NCBI RefSeq assembly: GCF_003123745.1
Contig: NZ_QETB01000004.1
Coordinates: 186,001 to 250,000, forward strand
DNA length: 64,000 nt
Origin: Ancrocorticia populi
GTDB taxonomy: Bacteria > Actinomycetota > Actinomycetes > Actinomycetales > Actinomycetaceae
Direction of reading: 5' to 3'
Numbering within the stretch: position 1 is the first letter of the stretch; each line of letters begins with the position of its first letter. Shown piece after piece: positions 17,786-26,308 of the stretch. The position numbers and the translations under genes are program-made. Below the pieces are notes generated by a model. The model saw only the letters and a program-made list of their open reading frames with translations. It did not search any database and was not told the DNA's origin.

Positions 17786-17983
17786 TACTTTGCGCGATCC
17801 CGCAAAATTAACTTTGGCACTGCCGCCATAGTTTTCGGTGACGCCAACGAAAAGGGTTCTTCTGCGATCACCGAAAAACTCTACCGGCGCGGGTAATGTT
17901 CTCAGGGCATCGACTGAGGAGGGAGTGGATAGTATCCCCGCCCCTTGAACATCGTTGCTTTGAACATGACACCCGTCAGAAGG

Positions 17984-18010
17984 TGTTATGTCTGTTATTA
18001 GTGTTATGTT
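17984..18010 (-). repeat. Second 9-bp iteron block near attR
   Basis: TGTTATGTC, TGTTATTAG, TGTTATGTT are in tandem at a 9-base period. On the opposite strand they read (A/G)ACATAACA, matching the iterons at 11312-11338. The middle unit is degenerate. Confidence 0.55.
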
Positions 18011-18038
18011 TACACGACTGTCAGGATCCGCTTCTCAC

Positions 18039-18056
18039 GGTGCACTTCTGGTGCAC
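18039..18056. promoter_or_regulatory. Putative integrase arm-type site (right)
   Basis: GGTGCACTT, CT, GGTGCAC: the same 18-base layout as 7732-7749 with two swapped bases. It lies 108 bases from the attR core. Confidence 0.5.
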
Positions 18057-18164
18057 AGGAGGTCGAGAATAGGTCCGAATTGACGCGAAACAACAAGAGC
18101 AATAAGTGTTGATATTACGCCCCAAACAGCCCAAACCCTAGTCGCCATCTACCGGACGGATATA

Positions 18165-18210
18165 ACTTTTAATCCGCTGGTTCTGGGTTCGAATCCCAGT
18201 GGGCCTACCA
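18165..18210 (+). repeat. attR core (46-bp direct repeat)
   Basis: Identical to 7627-7672. It contains only the 3' half of tRNA-Lys and therefore is not a functional tRNA gene. It marks the right border of the element. Confidence 0.95.
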
Positions 18211-18264
18211 AAAAAGTGGGGACCCCACCGCGAGATCCCCACCTGATTGCTTTAGCTGTTCGCC

Positions 18265-18471
18265 CTACTTGCGGCGCTTGTCAATTTCTTCGTCGACGCG
18301 ATCCTTGACCGCCTTCACGCCAGCCTTCGCGTCATCAACGAATTCCTTGGCCTTGCCCTCGGCGCCCTGCACCTTGCCCTCGGCCTCTAGGTCCTTATCG
18401 CCGGAAACCTTTCCGGCAGCTTCCTTCGCCTTGCCAGTGAACTGATCGAACTTATTATCTTCGTTCGCCAT
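18265..18471 (-). CDS. CsbD-family stress protein
   Basis: A 68-aa highly charged, Lys/Glu/Ala-rich protein with the CsbD pattern: NKFDQFTGKAKEAAGKVSGDKDLEAEGKVQGAEGKAKE. Family members are abundant small proteins induced in general stress; the mechanism is unknown. A strong AGGAGG precedes the ATG at 18471. It is the first host gene after attR. Confidence 0.9.
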   Translation of the reverse strand: MANEDNKFDQFTGKAKEAAGKVSGDKDLEAEGKVQGAEGKAKEFVDDAKAGVKAVKDRVDEEIDKRRK

Positions 18472-18558
18472 GAGATTCCTCCTGTGTCAGTGCGTTCTTA
18501 CACTCTCGAATGTATGTCCGCTCACACTTGTGTGCAACCGTTTCAGCTTTGAGCCAGT

Positions 18559-18604
18559 TTTTATTGAAACGACGACGGCCGCCAGTTCGTCGTCGCCAAT
18601 AAAA
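18559..18604. terminator. Bidirectional hairpin between csbD-like and lplA genes
   Basis: The outer stem TTTTATTG/CAATAAAA and inner stem CGACGACG/CGTCGTCG enclose a 10-base loop. Read on the minus strand it directly follows the lplA stop. Its CGACGACGG core links it to the dispersed repeat family. Confidence 0.65.
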
Positions 18605-19663
18605 CTACGGTAGGCGGTGCACCCACTCTTTCGTGGCAAACTTCGTTTCGCAACGTTCCTCCGCAACGGCCAGATCCGCCTCGGTAATCTCTCCGGGGGT
18701 AGCCCCATACTTTTCTGCGAAGTGGTTGATGAACACATCGAGGATATCCTCGCGGGCCATACCCGTCTGGCTACGCATCGGATCCACACGCTTAACCGCG
18801 CTCCGCAGGCCCTTATCACGGATCTTTTCGCCACCGATGCGCAGTACGTCCATCATCTTGTTGGCATCGATATCGTAGGACATCGTCACGTGGTGAACCA
18901 TGTAGCCATTGGCCCAGCGCTTCTGCGCCGCGCCTCCGATTTTTCCTACCTCAGAGGCGATATCGTTGAGCGGGACATAGCGCGCGTGCACGCCTACCTT
19001 TTCCAGTGCCTCCAAAACCCACTGATCGAGGAAAGGATAGGACTGGGCGAAGCTCAGGCCGTCAACCAATGCCGTGGGAACCACCAGCGAATACGTGACA
19101 CAGTTGCCCGGCTCCATGAACATCGCACCTCCACCAGTTACTCGGCGAGAAACGGTGATGCCATGCAAATCCACGCCTTCCTGATCAATCTCATTCTGAT
19201 AGGACTGGAAGGAGCCGATGACCACCTGAGGGGCATTCCACTCCCAGATACGCATGAAGGGCTTGCGGCGGCCCGCGGCCACTTCTGCCGGCAGAGTTTC
19301 ATCCATCGCCACGTTGAGCATCGGATGAACCGTCGGGCCGTGGATGACCTCGAAATCAATATCGTCCCAGCTCATTGCTAGGCCAAGCGCACGGCGCACG
19401 GCCACACCAACGGCTTCTGGCGTGATGCCGAACAGGACGTCCGTGGGGAGCACGGCATGCTCAATCCGTTCAGCAAGCTGGCTGGACGTGGAATCGGCGG
19501 GGGCACCCTCAACGGCACTCACAATGCGCGCCAGGGATTCATCGGGCTCCAAGAAGAAATCTCCCGAGAGCTGGACGTTAGTAAGGACGCCTTCCTTGAC
19601 GTCACAATCGATTACAACGAGCTTGCCATCAGGAACCTTGTATTCACCATGCATGCTTACCAT
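18605..19663 (-). CDS. lplA: Lipoate-protein ligase A family protein
   Basis: Attaches lipoate (or octanoate) to lipoyl domains of 2-oxoacid dehydrogenases or GcvH. It is 352 aa from ATG 19663; further starts at 19681 (TTG) and 19654 are possible. The catalytic BPL/LPL domain occupies the C-terminal two thirds, with RRVTGGGAMFMEPGN and KIGGAAQKR, the lipoyl-AMP binding loops. An accessory LplA-C-like domain of about 100 residues comes first, so the domain order is permuted relative to E. coli LplA. Confidence 0.88.
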   Translation of the reverse strand: MVSMHGEYKVPDGKLVVIDCDVKEGVLTNVQLSGDFFLEPDESLARIVSAVEGAPADSTSSQLAERIEHAVLPTDVLFGITPEAVGVAVRRALGLAMSWDDIDFEVIHGPTVHPMLNVAMDETLPAEVAAGRRKPFMRIWEWNAPQVVIGSFQSYQNEIDQEGVDLHGITVSRRVTGGGAMFMEPGNCVTYSLVVPTALVDGLSFAQSYPFLDQWVLEALEKVGVHARYVPLNDIASEVGKIGGAAQKRWANGYMVHHVTMSYDIDANKMMDVLRIGGEKIRDKGLRSAVKRVDPMRSQTGMAREDILDVFINHFAEKYGATPGEITEADLAVAEERCETKFATKEWVHRLP

Positions 19664-19701
19664 TGTGGACCAAGGCTCCAACAGTCAGGTAATGGCGCCG
19701 G

Positions 19702-20604
19702 TCACGCCTCGGCTTCTTCTTGAGTGTGGGAGGTGGCCAGTGCCACTGCGATCGAGACGAGAATTAGTCCCGTCACCTCCGCCCAGTTGGGGATTTGTTG
19801 GAGCATGACAAGTCCAACTAACAGGCTAGTGACCGGGAGCAGTGAGGTGAGCAGAGCCATCGTGGGAGCAGGGATCTTGCGCATGACGATTTGATCGATG
19901 CCGTACGGGAGGGCGGAGGAAAGAGTTCCCACGGCGAAGAGCGCGAGGAGCAGCTTCCAATCCGAGACGATCGGGCCGATGCCTGGGGCGCCAAGCGGGA
20001 TGTAGACCAGTCCGGCCACCATCATGGCCCACGACAGGGAATCGAGTCCGCGCCCACCGATGGCCACCTTCCGGCCGATCCAGATATACAGTGCCCAGAA
20101 AAGGCCAGCGAGCAGAACAAAGCCCACGCCCGCGGCAACGCTTGGATCCGACATATCCACGCCGGCCCAAGAGATGAGAAAAACACCAAGTGCGGCAAGC
20201 GTGATACCAGTCCGAACCCGCCAACCGCGGCCAGTCAGTGCAGCCAAAAGTACCGGCCCGATGTACTCGATGGACACGGCGGTACCCAGCGGGATCCTGT
20301 CAATTGCCATGTAGAAGTTGAGATTCATCCCGCCCAGAACTATGCCGAACAGCGCCGCACGCCCCAACATATGCCAATCGAAACTGCCGTCGGGACGGCG
20401 CGGAAGGGCGCGGCGCCAAACCAGCATGATAATCGCGGCCGCAGCGATACGTCCCCAGCCCACCGAGATCGCGGGGGCCACAGCGAAAAGCCCCACGGCG
20501 AAGGATGCGCCAACGTATTGGGAGATCCCCGATCCGAGCATGAGCATGGGGGCCCAGATACTGGCCCTCCCGCTCTGCGATTGCGGACTAACCGCATCTG
20601 ACAT
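19702..20604 (-). CDS. EamA/DMT-family transporter
   Basis: A 300-aa membrane protein with ten hydrophobic segments in two EamA repeats (about 20-150 and 158-290). The YIGPVLLA and PVTSLLVGLVML motifs are typical of RhtA-like amino-acid exporters. The substrate is unknown. It lies 8 bases after the AEC transporter gene and 38 bases before lplA, all in one direction, so cotranscription is likely. Confidence 0.85.
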   Translation of the reverse strand: MSDAVSPQSQSGRASIWAPMLMLGSGISQYVGASFAVGLFAVAPAISVGWGRIAAAAIIMLVWRRALPRRPDGSFDWHMLGRAALFGIVLGGMNLNFYMAIDRIPLGTAVSIEYIGPVLLAALTGRGWRVRTGITLAALGVFLISWAGVDMSDPSVAAGVGFVLLAGLFWALYIWIGRKVAIGGRGLDSLSWAMMVAGLVYIPLGAPGIGPIVSDWKLLLALFAVGTLSSALPYGIDQIVMRKIPAPTMALLTSLLPVTSLLVGLVMLQQIPNWAEVTGLILVSIAVALATSHTQEEAEA

Positions 20605-20611
20605 TGTTGCC

Positions 20612-21535
20612 TCACATATGGAAAAGGAATGCGATGAATAAAGTGATGACTAGGCTGGCCAGTGTGGACAAAATGTTGGCGTCCCGGGCCAGCTCGATAC
20701 CAACGTTGTAGCGGTGTGCGTACGTAAACACGTTGTTGGCCACGGGGAAACCTCCGGCAATCGTGACGGCCATGAGGGAGGCGCCTTCCATTCCAAAGGC
20801 TGTTCCCAGACCAAACGCCACAATGGGGCCCGCGATACACCTGAGGAACACGGCGAAGAACAGCGGCGCCGATTCGCGCCCGATCTTCGGGATGTGGGAT
20901 CCGCGCCAGGAGATGCCCATAGCAAGAAGAATCATGGGAATCGCGGCGTTCGCCATTACGTCCACGGGCGCGGCCACGAGGGCTGGCACGCGAACACCCG
21001 TGAGCGCCACGATCAGGCCAAGCAGAACTCCAATGACGGGTGGATTGAGAAATGGGGCAAGCAGCGTCTTGATCCAGCTCCTGCCCTTCACTCCCGTCTG
21101 CCGGTCAAGAATCGCGAAGGCAATGGGAACCATCACGCACAGCTGGAACACCATGATGGGCGCTGATGCGGCGGCGTCCCCGGCCACTGCCACCAAGAAG
21201 GCCACACCAAGGTTGCCCGCGTTTGTATAGGACGCGCAGAGTGCCCCAATCGTCACTTCACCCCCACGCAACTTGAATACGTAGCGGGCAACAATCGCAT
21301 AGGTCGTGGTCAGAATCACGGCCCCCAGAACGTTGGCCGCCGCACCCGCCGAAAACACTTCGGCAGGATCCGAGCTTGCCACCGTGTTGAAAAGCATCGC
21401 CGGCATTGCGCCAGCAAAGCAGATGCGCGTAAGGGCCTTGTCAGCTCCCGGGCGCGTTACGTTATACCGCGCTAATAGGTAGCCAACGATCATCACTGCG
21501 ATGAGTGACCAAAACGCAACAATAACGTCGCCCAT
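20612..21535 (-). CDS. AEC-family transporter (auxin efflux carrier-like)
   Basis: A 307-aa membrane protein from ATG 21535, with GGAGG upstream; a longer frame to 21571 lacks support. Ten hydrophobic segments, with the family pattern SYTNAGNLGVAFLVA in the first half and LARDANILSTLASLVITL at the end. AEC proteins export organic anions such as malate in some bacteria; the substrate here cannot be told. Confidence 0.85.
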   Translation of the reverse strand: MGDVIVAFWSLIAVMIVGYLLARYNVTRPGADKALTRICFAGAMPAMLFNTVASSDPAEVFSAGAAANVLGAVILTTTYAIVARYVFKLRGGEVTIGALCASYTNAGNLGVAFLVAVAGDAAASAPIMVFQLCVMVPIAFAILDRQTGVKGRSWIKTLLAPFLNPPVIGVLLGLIVALTGVRVPALVAAPVDVMANAAIPMILLAMGISWRGSHIPKIGRESAPLFFAVFLRCIAGPIVAFGLGTAFGMEGASLMAVTIAGGFPVANNVFTYAHRYNVGIELARDANILSTLASLVITLFIAFLFHM

Positions 21536-21580
21536 CGTGTACCTCCACCAACGATGAGCATTGCTCACCACGCCACTTGT

Positions 21581-22369
21581 TCATCGCCGGGGCCGCGCCC
21601 CCGGATCATTCCCAGCCTCTGGCTCAATCTCCGAGATCAGCGCGCGGTGATCCGATACTGGCATGAGCACAGCCTGACTGCCGTGCACTTTCAATCCTTG
21701 CCCGATCACATGGTCGATTTGAGTGCGCGGCGAATCGCTGGGAAAAGTATCCCCTTCTCCGAGTACCGTATAACGGGTTTCGCCACGGAGCACCTCCGAC
21801 CTTATGTTGAGATCGCCCATAATCAGGCGGGGTGCTCGGGGCATCTTTGTGCTCCGAGCTAGGTTATCGAGGCGTTCCTCGAGCCAATGAAGCTGGCGGA
21901 TACCCAGCCCGGCCGTTGGGGCAAGATGTGTGCCGCACACAAATACTGGCTGGCCGTTCTCCCGGACCAGCGCAACAATCGCGCGGCGCTGCTCCTCGAA
22001 CCGAAACCGCATGCCGTTAGGCGTTTGGCGTATCGGTGAGTGCCAGCTGGGCAGCCGCCAGATCCAGGATGCCTCCACACCCAGCATCGAGTACATGACA
22101 ATCCCGTAGCGCTTCTCAGTTCGCACACTATGCGGAGTGTAGAGACGCTGCGCTAGCGCAGTTTCACTCCAACGCGCGCTAGAACCGTGGACAAACGTCA
22201 GGCCCTGATATCCACGTACTTCCTGAAGGCAGACGATATCCGGGTCAAGCTCCACCATCTTGGCAGCGGCCGCCATCGTTGCCTCGTCGGTTGTCAGCTG
22301 GCCGGTACCCCCGTGAGGGCTAAGGCCATTTGGTTGTCCACTTTGAAGATTGAAGGTCGCTACCCGCAT
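21581..22369 (-). CDS. Endonuclease/exonuclease/phosphatase-family protein
   Basis: A 262-aa EEP-fold hydrolase. Metal and catalytic motifs visible in order are ATFNLQSG, CLQEVRG, GTHLAP, MGDLNIR and SDHRALISE. There is no signal peptide, so it is cytoplasmic. It starts 1 base after the msrB stop, so the two are probably translated together. DNA-repair nuclease or phosphodiesterase roles are both possible. Confidence 0.88.
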   Translation of the reverse strand: MRVATFNLQSGQPNGLSPHGGTGQLTTDEATMAAAAKMVELDPDIVCLQEVRGYQGLTFVHGSSARWSETALAQRLYTPHSVRTEKRYGIVMYSMLGVEASWIWRLPSWHSPIRQTPNGMRFRFEEQRRAIVALVRENGQPVFVCGTHLAPTAGLGIRQLHWLEERLDNLARSTKMPRAPRLIMGDLNIRSEVLRGETRYTVLGEGDTFPSDSPRTQIDHVIGQGLKVHGSQAVLMPVSDHRALISEIEPEAGNDPGARPRR

Positions 22370-22370
22370 C

Positions 22371-22793
22371 TTACTTGTGGGCCGTATCTATCTCCGGATC
22401 GAACGTGAGAGACACCGAATTCATGCAGTAGCGCTGGCCTGTTGGTGTTTGGGGAGCGTCCGGGAACACGTGGCCAAGATGCGAATGGCAGGTGGCGCAC
22501 CGTACCTCGACCCGCGCGTAGCCGAGTTTGTAATCCACATCAGTTTCCACCGCATCCGATTCCGCCGGATCGTAAAAGCTGGGCCAGCCGCAACCGGCAT
22601 CAAACTTCGTTTCCGAGCGGAATAACTCGGCCCCGCATGCTTTGCAGCGATAGATGCCTTCACGCGATTCGTCTAAGAGCTCTCCGGTAAACGGACGCTC
22701 CGTACCTGCCTCGCGCAGCACCTGAAACTCCTCCGGCTGGAGGACCTTACGCCATTCTTCTTCGCTCTGGGGAAGCATTGGTTTGTCACTCAC
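22371..22793 (-). CDS. msrB: Peptide methionine (R)-S-oxide reductase MsrB
   Basis: Repairs oxidised methionine. From the GTG at 22793 it is 140 aa; GGAGG lies about 11 bases upstream, and a GTG at about 22811 is an alternative. The frame stays open to 22997 inside mscS, but that part is not MsrB. The zinc site is Cys50/Cys53 and Cys99/Cys102, the catalytic cysteine is Cys123 in RYCMNSVSL, and HSHLGHVF is conserved. Confidence 0.93.
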   Translation of the reverse strand: MSDKPMLPQSEEEWRKVLQPEEFQVLREAGTERPFTGELLDESREGIYRCKACGAELFRSETKFDAGCGWPSFYDPAESDAVETDVDYKLGYARVEVRCATCHSHLGHVFPDAPQTPTGQRYCMNSVSLTFDPEIDTAHK

Positions 22794-22839
22794 CTTCTCA
22801 TAGTCCTCCACGGACACACCTTTATACAAGGGAGGCAGC

Positions 22840-24528
22840 TCACCCCTTACCGGGATCCTGCTCCATCTGGGTAGTATTTTCGGCCGCATCGTCAGTCTGA
22901 ACTGGCTCCATGACCGAGGTCTTGGTGACCTCGGTCTCTGCCGGGGTTTCTGCGCTCTCGGCCGCAGTACTATCAGCGTCGGTTCCTTCTGCCTCACCGT
23001 CCGCTATATCGTCAAGCGACATTACCTGAGTCTCTTCCGCCAGCTTCCGTTCATATGCAGCATCGCGCTCGTGGTAGGCCTCTTCACCCGGCCCGGAAAA
23101 CTCCTCCGCACGCTTCTCCGCGGATTCGGAACCGGTGAACATCGCTGATTGATGGCCAGTGGTGTGAGTCTCTGTATCTTCCTCCTCCGCAGAATCAGAC
23201 GTTTCCCTTTCCTCAACGGGGACGCGGGCCGGATACAGCAGAGGCATATCCGATACATCGATCACCTGTGTTGCCGTCACATCTTCCACAGTTGGGCCGA
23301 CAGTCGCTGTTTCAAAGGTATCGGAGGGTTTGCGTACGTCGTCGTCGCCAGAATGAAGGACGTTACCATTTGGATCAACGAGACCACTGGAATCCCCAGA
23401 ATCTCCCGAATCTTCTGTTTCTACGGACTCTTCCCCACCTTCGGACGCTTCGGCCTGACGCTGAAGCCATTTGACCATCTCTTCGCGGATGTACAGCTTC
23501 AGATCGGAAACTTCCGCCGAATTGCTGCCGGATACTAGGGCAGCTAGCTGAATCCGCCCGCCCGCGGTGTCAGTGACTTGGAGAATTCCCGTCTCGCCAT
23601 CCCACAGGTTCGTGTGTTTGAGGAGCACGTTCAGCTGCTTGCGCATACCGTCGATCGGGACCTTCCAGTCAACATCGAACTCAACCTTGCCGAGGAGCTT
23701 TGGCGAACGCCGCGTCCAGTTCTCGAACGTGCTGCCCACCATCTCTTTTGAAGGGACGATTAAACGGCGCCCGTCCCACGACTTGAGGACAACATAGGTA
23801 AGCGTGATCTCCTCAACCGTAGTGAAGTCCTCTTGCCACACCACGATATCGCCCATGCGGATCGAATCCGAGAACGCGAGCTGAAGCCCGGCAAACACAT
23901 TACCCAGCGTTGACTGGGCAGCAATACCAACAACCACAGAGAACAAGCCGGCGGAGGTAAAGAGGGCACTACCCAGCGTCTTGCCCCAAGAGAACGTCAA
24001 GAGAATGGCACTGATACCAAACATCCACACTACTACGATGAGGATCCTGTGGAGAATCTCCAGCTGCGTCTGTTTGCGCAGGTACCGCGAATCTCCCCTC
24101 CGCTTCATCCCGTTGAGCATCGTGGCCTCGACGCTAGTAAACGCACGTGCCACAAACCATGTGACTGCGAGGATAAACAGAATCTGTAGCCCATGATCAG
24201 CCAACGCACGCCAGCGCGTTCCTTCCGTGCCCGAATTCTCCGGCCACGCTATGCGCATCCCAATCCAAGCGCCCCCTACACCCAACACAAACTCGAGGGA
24301 ATTAGCGGCCGAATGCACTGTTTCGCGCATAAAGGAGTGCTTACGCAAGGCGAACCGGGAAATGAGTTGGATGATCACCGCGATCAGCACACCTACCGCT
24401 ATGCCGATACCTACTCCAAGCAAGACGGTCACAACGTCCACCGTTGCGCTGACAACTTCATCAGTGTCCACACCATCCGTTGAATCACTATCAGCCAAGA
24501 CCCTTAGCGCTGCCCATACATTCCCCAT
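22840..24528 (-). CDS. MscS-family mechanosensitive ion channel with long acidic tail
   Basis: A 562-aa protein. Four hydrophobic segments lie in the first 210 residues. The pore-lining helix and beta domain follow: [64 protein letters not shown]. After about residue 370 there is a 190-residue acidic, Ser/Thr/Glu-rich tail with no recognised domain, much longer than in E. coli MscS. It probably releases solutes on osmotic downshift. Confidence 0.9.
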   Translation of the reverse strand: MGNVWAALRVLADSDSTDGVDTDEVVSATVDVVTVLLGVGIGIAVGVLIAVIIQLISRFALRKHSFMRETVHSAANSLEFVLGVGGAWIGMRIAWPENSGTEGTRWRALADHGLQILFILAVTWFVARAFTSVEATMLNGMKRRGDSRYLRKQTQLEILHRILIVVVWMFGISAILLTFSWGKTLGSALFTSAGLFSVVVGIAAQSTLGNVFAGLQLAFSDSIRMGDIVVWQEDFTTVEEITLTYVVLKSWDGRRLIVPSKEMVGSTFENWTRRSPKLLGKVEFDVDWKVPIDGMRKQLNVLLKHTNLWDGETGILQVTDTAGGRIQLAALVSGSNSAEVSDLKLYIREEMVKWLQRQAEASEGGEESVETEDSGDSGDSSGLVDPNGNVLHSGDDDVRKPSDTFETATVGPTVEDVTATQVIDVSDMPLLYPARVPVEERETSDSAEEEDTETHTTGHQSAMFTGSESAEKRAEEFSGPGEEAYHERDAAYERKLAEETQVMSLDDIADGEAEGTDADSTAAESAETPAETEVTKTSVMEPVQTDDAAENTTQMEQDPGKG

Positions 24529-24731
24529 ACTTCAAGGCTAAAGCAGGACCCCGATGTTTGGGGATGGCAATCTGTTCGCCCTGTGGAAAGCTGGCCAAAA
24601 TGCGACCGTTATTCGGTTACCGCGCCGGTGATCCAGTCCACACGATCTCGATTCGACAGAGCCGAGCAACACGGTCTAAGCTTTAGGAGTTCCACCAAGC
24701 GGAGACGTTAGGAACGCGGTTCGTCCGCAAG

Positions 24732-24804
24732 GCCCCCATCGTCTAGTGGTCTAGGACACCGCCCTTTCACGGCGGCGACACCGGTTCGAACCCGGTTGGG
24801 GGTA
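24732..24804 (+). tRNA. tRNA-Glu (anticodon TTC)
   Basis: Acceptor GCCCCCA pairs with TGGGGGT. The anticodon loop is CTTTCAC (TTC), and the T arm CCGGTTCGAACCCGG is canonical. CCA is not encoded. Confidence 0.95.
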
Positions 24805-24848
24805 CAGGTTCCATCCTGTGGAGCCAGAGGTCAATACCTCAAAGTATT

Positions 24849-24922
24849 GGCCCCGTAGCGCAGTTGGTTAGCGCGCCGCCCTGTCACGGCGGAGGTCGCG
24901 GGTTCAAGTCCCGTCGGGGTCG
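24849..24922 (+). tRNA. tRNA-Asp (anticodon GTC)
   Basis: Acceptor GGCCCCG pairs with CGGGGTC. The anticodon loop is CTGTCAC (GTC). The discriminator is G, as usual for Asp. CCA is not encoded. Confidence 0.95.
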
Positions 24923-24931
24923 CGGATAATT

Positions 24932-24951
24932 GGCCGGGAAACCGGCCTTTT
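24932..24951 (+). terminator. Terminator after tRNA-Asp
   Basis: GGCCGG-GAAA-CCGGCC followed by TTTT: a compact GNRA-type tetraloop hairpin. Confidence 0.75.
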
Positions 24952-24975
24952 GTCTCTCTGGACATCAATCCAGAT

Positions 24976-25048
24976 GGCTCTGTAGCTCAGTTGGTAGAGC
25001 GTTCGACTGAAAATCGAAAGGTCACCGGATCGACGCCGGTCGGAGCCA
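24976..25048 (+). tRNA. tRNA-Phe (anticodon GAA)
   Basis: Acceptor GGCTCTG pairs with CGGAGCC. The anticodon loop is CTGAAAA (GAA). The T loop reads ATCGACG, so position 54 is A instead of the usual T. CCA is not encoded. Confidence 0.93.
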
Positions 25049-25050
25049 CA

Positions 25051-25091
25051 AGCCCTCGCGTAGCTTCTACATCGCGGGGGCTTCTTTTGTT
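25051..25091 (+). terminator. Terminator after tRNA-Phe
   Basis: AGCCCTCGCG pairs with CGCGGGGGCT (one mismatch) across a 12-base loop and is followed by a T-rich run. Confidence 0.8.
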
Positions 25092-25211
25092 TTCCCGCAC
25101 GCACTGGATAACACTTGCCCTCATTCAGGACCATCTACCGGCGGGATCAAGGCGTAGACGTGGCACTCATCCCGTGCGAACACCCTTTGCACCCTGCGTA
25201 CACCGGACCGT

Positions 25212-26216
25212 CTAGCGCGTAGTGGAACGCCGGACCACGCTGAAGGGAACGGTCACGTGCCCACTGTCAATCTCCCGATGCCCCTCCACGATATCTAGGA
25301 TGATATCCGCCGCGTCTGATATGCCGAGGTTGACTGTGGATAGGGGCGGCGTGGCGAACCGTCCCTCATCAATATCGTCAAATCCGATGATCTCAACGGC
25401 GTCAGGAACGCTGATGCCATTTGCAGCCAGAACGTGAAGTGCGCCAAGTGCCAATGTGTCATTGAAGCAAAAGAGACCGTCAAAGTCAGCTCCCCGCTTC
25501 AGCAAGCCTTCTGTGGCACGCGCTCCTTCGGAACGATTAAAGTCGGTAACATTTCCAACAAGCGCCGTTTCGAACGGTATTCCCGCTTCCTCGAGAGCGC
25601 TCTGGTACCCCTGAAAACGCTGGCGAGACGTGGCCTTTGACCCTTCCTCCTGGACACCTATCACGCCCACTCGTTTTCTCCCATTCTTCAAAAGACAGGA
25701 GGTAGCCGCCCGTGCCGCTGCACCGTTGTCCGCACCAATGTGTACTGCGGGTGGCTCGGAGATTTCCTGTCCATGTTCCCCCACAAGAATGAGTGGGGTC
25801 TTTCCTCGGTGCTGGCGAATGTCTTGGGAGGTTAGCTGGAGAGGGCTTACAACAACACCGTCAAGTGCGGGAAGGCCCTCACCCTCAATTGCCCGCTTTT
25901 CTGCGGTTCGTTCGCCACCCGTCTGTACGATAAGTGCGTTGAGGGCCCGTTCCTGCGCTGCCGTCACGAATCGTGAAACGAACTCCGCAAAGTAGGGCTC
26001 CCGTAAGTCTGGAATCGCAAGGGCCAGTACACCACTGGTCCCCCCTCGCAACTGTCGGGCGGCAAGGTTGGGACGATAACCCAATTCGTCGATGGCAGCC
26101 AGAATTCTCTTCCGCGTTTCTTCGCCTACCCAGCCCGTACCGTTAACAACATTGGAGACGCTTTTCGCACTGACTCCCACGGCATCTGCGACGTCAGCTA
26201 GCGTAACACGGGCCAT
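25212..26216 (-). CDS. LacI-family transcriptional regulator
   Basis: A 334-aa repressor. The N-terminal HTH reads VTLADVADAVGVSAKSVSNVVNGTGWV with the LacI hinge helix (PNLAARQLRGG). The rest is a periplasmic-binding-like sensor domain. It is divergent from the carbohydrate operon at 26376, and two LacI-type palindromes lie in the shared promoter region. It therefore very likely represses that operon until a sugar ligand binds. Confidence 0.93.
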   Translation of the reverse strand: MARVTLADVADAVGVSAKSVSNVVNGTGWVGEETRKRILAAIDELGYRPNLAARQLRGGTSGVLALAIPDLREPYFAEFVSRFVTAAQERALNALIVQTGGERTAEKRAIEGEGLPALDGVVVSPLQLTSQDIRQHRGKTPLILVGEHGQEISEPPAVHIGADNGAAARAATSCLLKNGRKRVGVIGVQEEGSKATSRQRFQGYQSALEEAGIPFETALVGNVTDFNRSEGARATEGLLKRGADFDGLFCFNDTLALGALHVLAANGISVPDAVEIIGFDDIDEGRFATPPLSTVNLGISDAADIILDIVEGHREIDSGHVTVPFSVVRRSTTR

Positions 26217-26308
26217 TTCTCGCTCCTCTGTCAGTTTGTACTTGCGTAACTCTAGCCGCTCGCGTTGTCGTATGGCTTGCCAACAAGCACATCAAAATGA
26301 GTGTTGCG

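Larger units (their letters stand above)
17772..18164. other. Palindrome-rich non-coding control region at the right end of the element
   Basis: No convincing gene lies here. It holds TATCACA-GG-TGTGATA (17772-17787), TTTGCG-N6-CGCAAA (17789-17806), TTTTCGGTGA...TCACCGAAAA (about 17832-17877), 9-bp iterons (17984-18010) and the arm-type site (18039-18056). After circularisation it would lie beside the integrase end. Origin, packaging or promoter functions are possible. Confidence 0.6.
7627..18210. mobile_element. Integrated 10.6-kb capsid-encoding phage satellite (cf-PICI-like)
   Basis: The element lies between perfect 46-bp repeats in tRNA-Lys. Leftward genes are the integrase and an HTH-like protein. 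Rightward genes, mostly overlapping by ATGA or TGATG, run excisionase, Toprim/RecA-fold replication protein, HNH, large terminase, portal, MuF-like, scaffold-like, two small proteins, major capsid and connector. There is no tail, tape-measure, holin, lysin or obvious small terminase gene. A complete tailed prophage would need roughly three times this length. Capsid-forming phage-inducible chromosomal islands are known to carry head genes and borrow helper tails; this element fits that plan, which is inference from gene content. A deletion-derived prophage remnant is the main alternative, but both att sites and all frames are intact. Confidence 0.85.

Noticed and set aside
18165-18210. Second tRNA-Lys
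   Set aside because: Only the 3' half is present; it is the attR repeat without acceptor 5' strand or D arm.
7627-18210. Complete tailed prophage
   Set aside because: No tail, tape-measure, baseplate or lysis genes, and too short at 10.6 kb.
22794-22997. Longer MsrB with an Arg/Pro-rich N terminus
   Set aside because: The extra part is out-of-frame mscS coding sequence and does not resemble MsrB.
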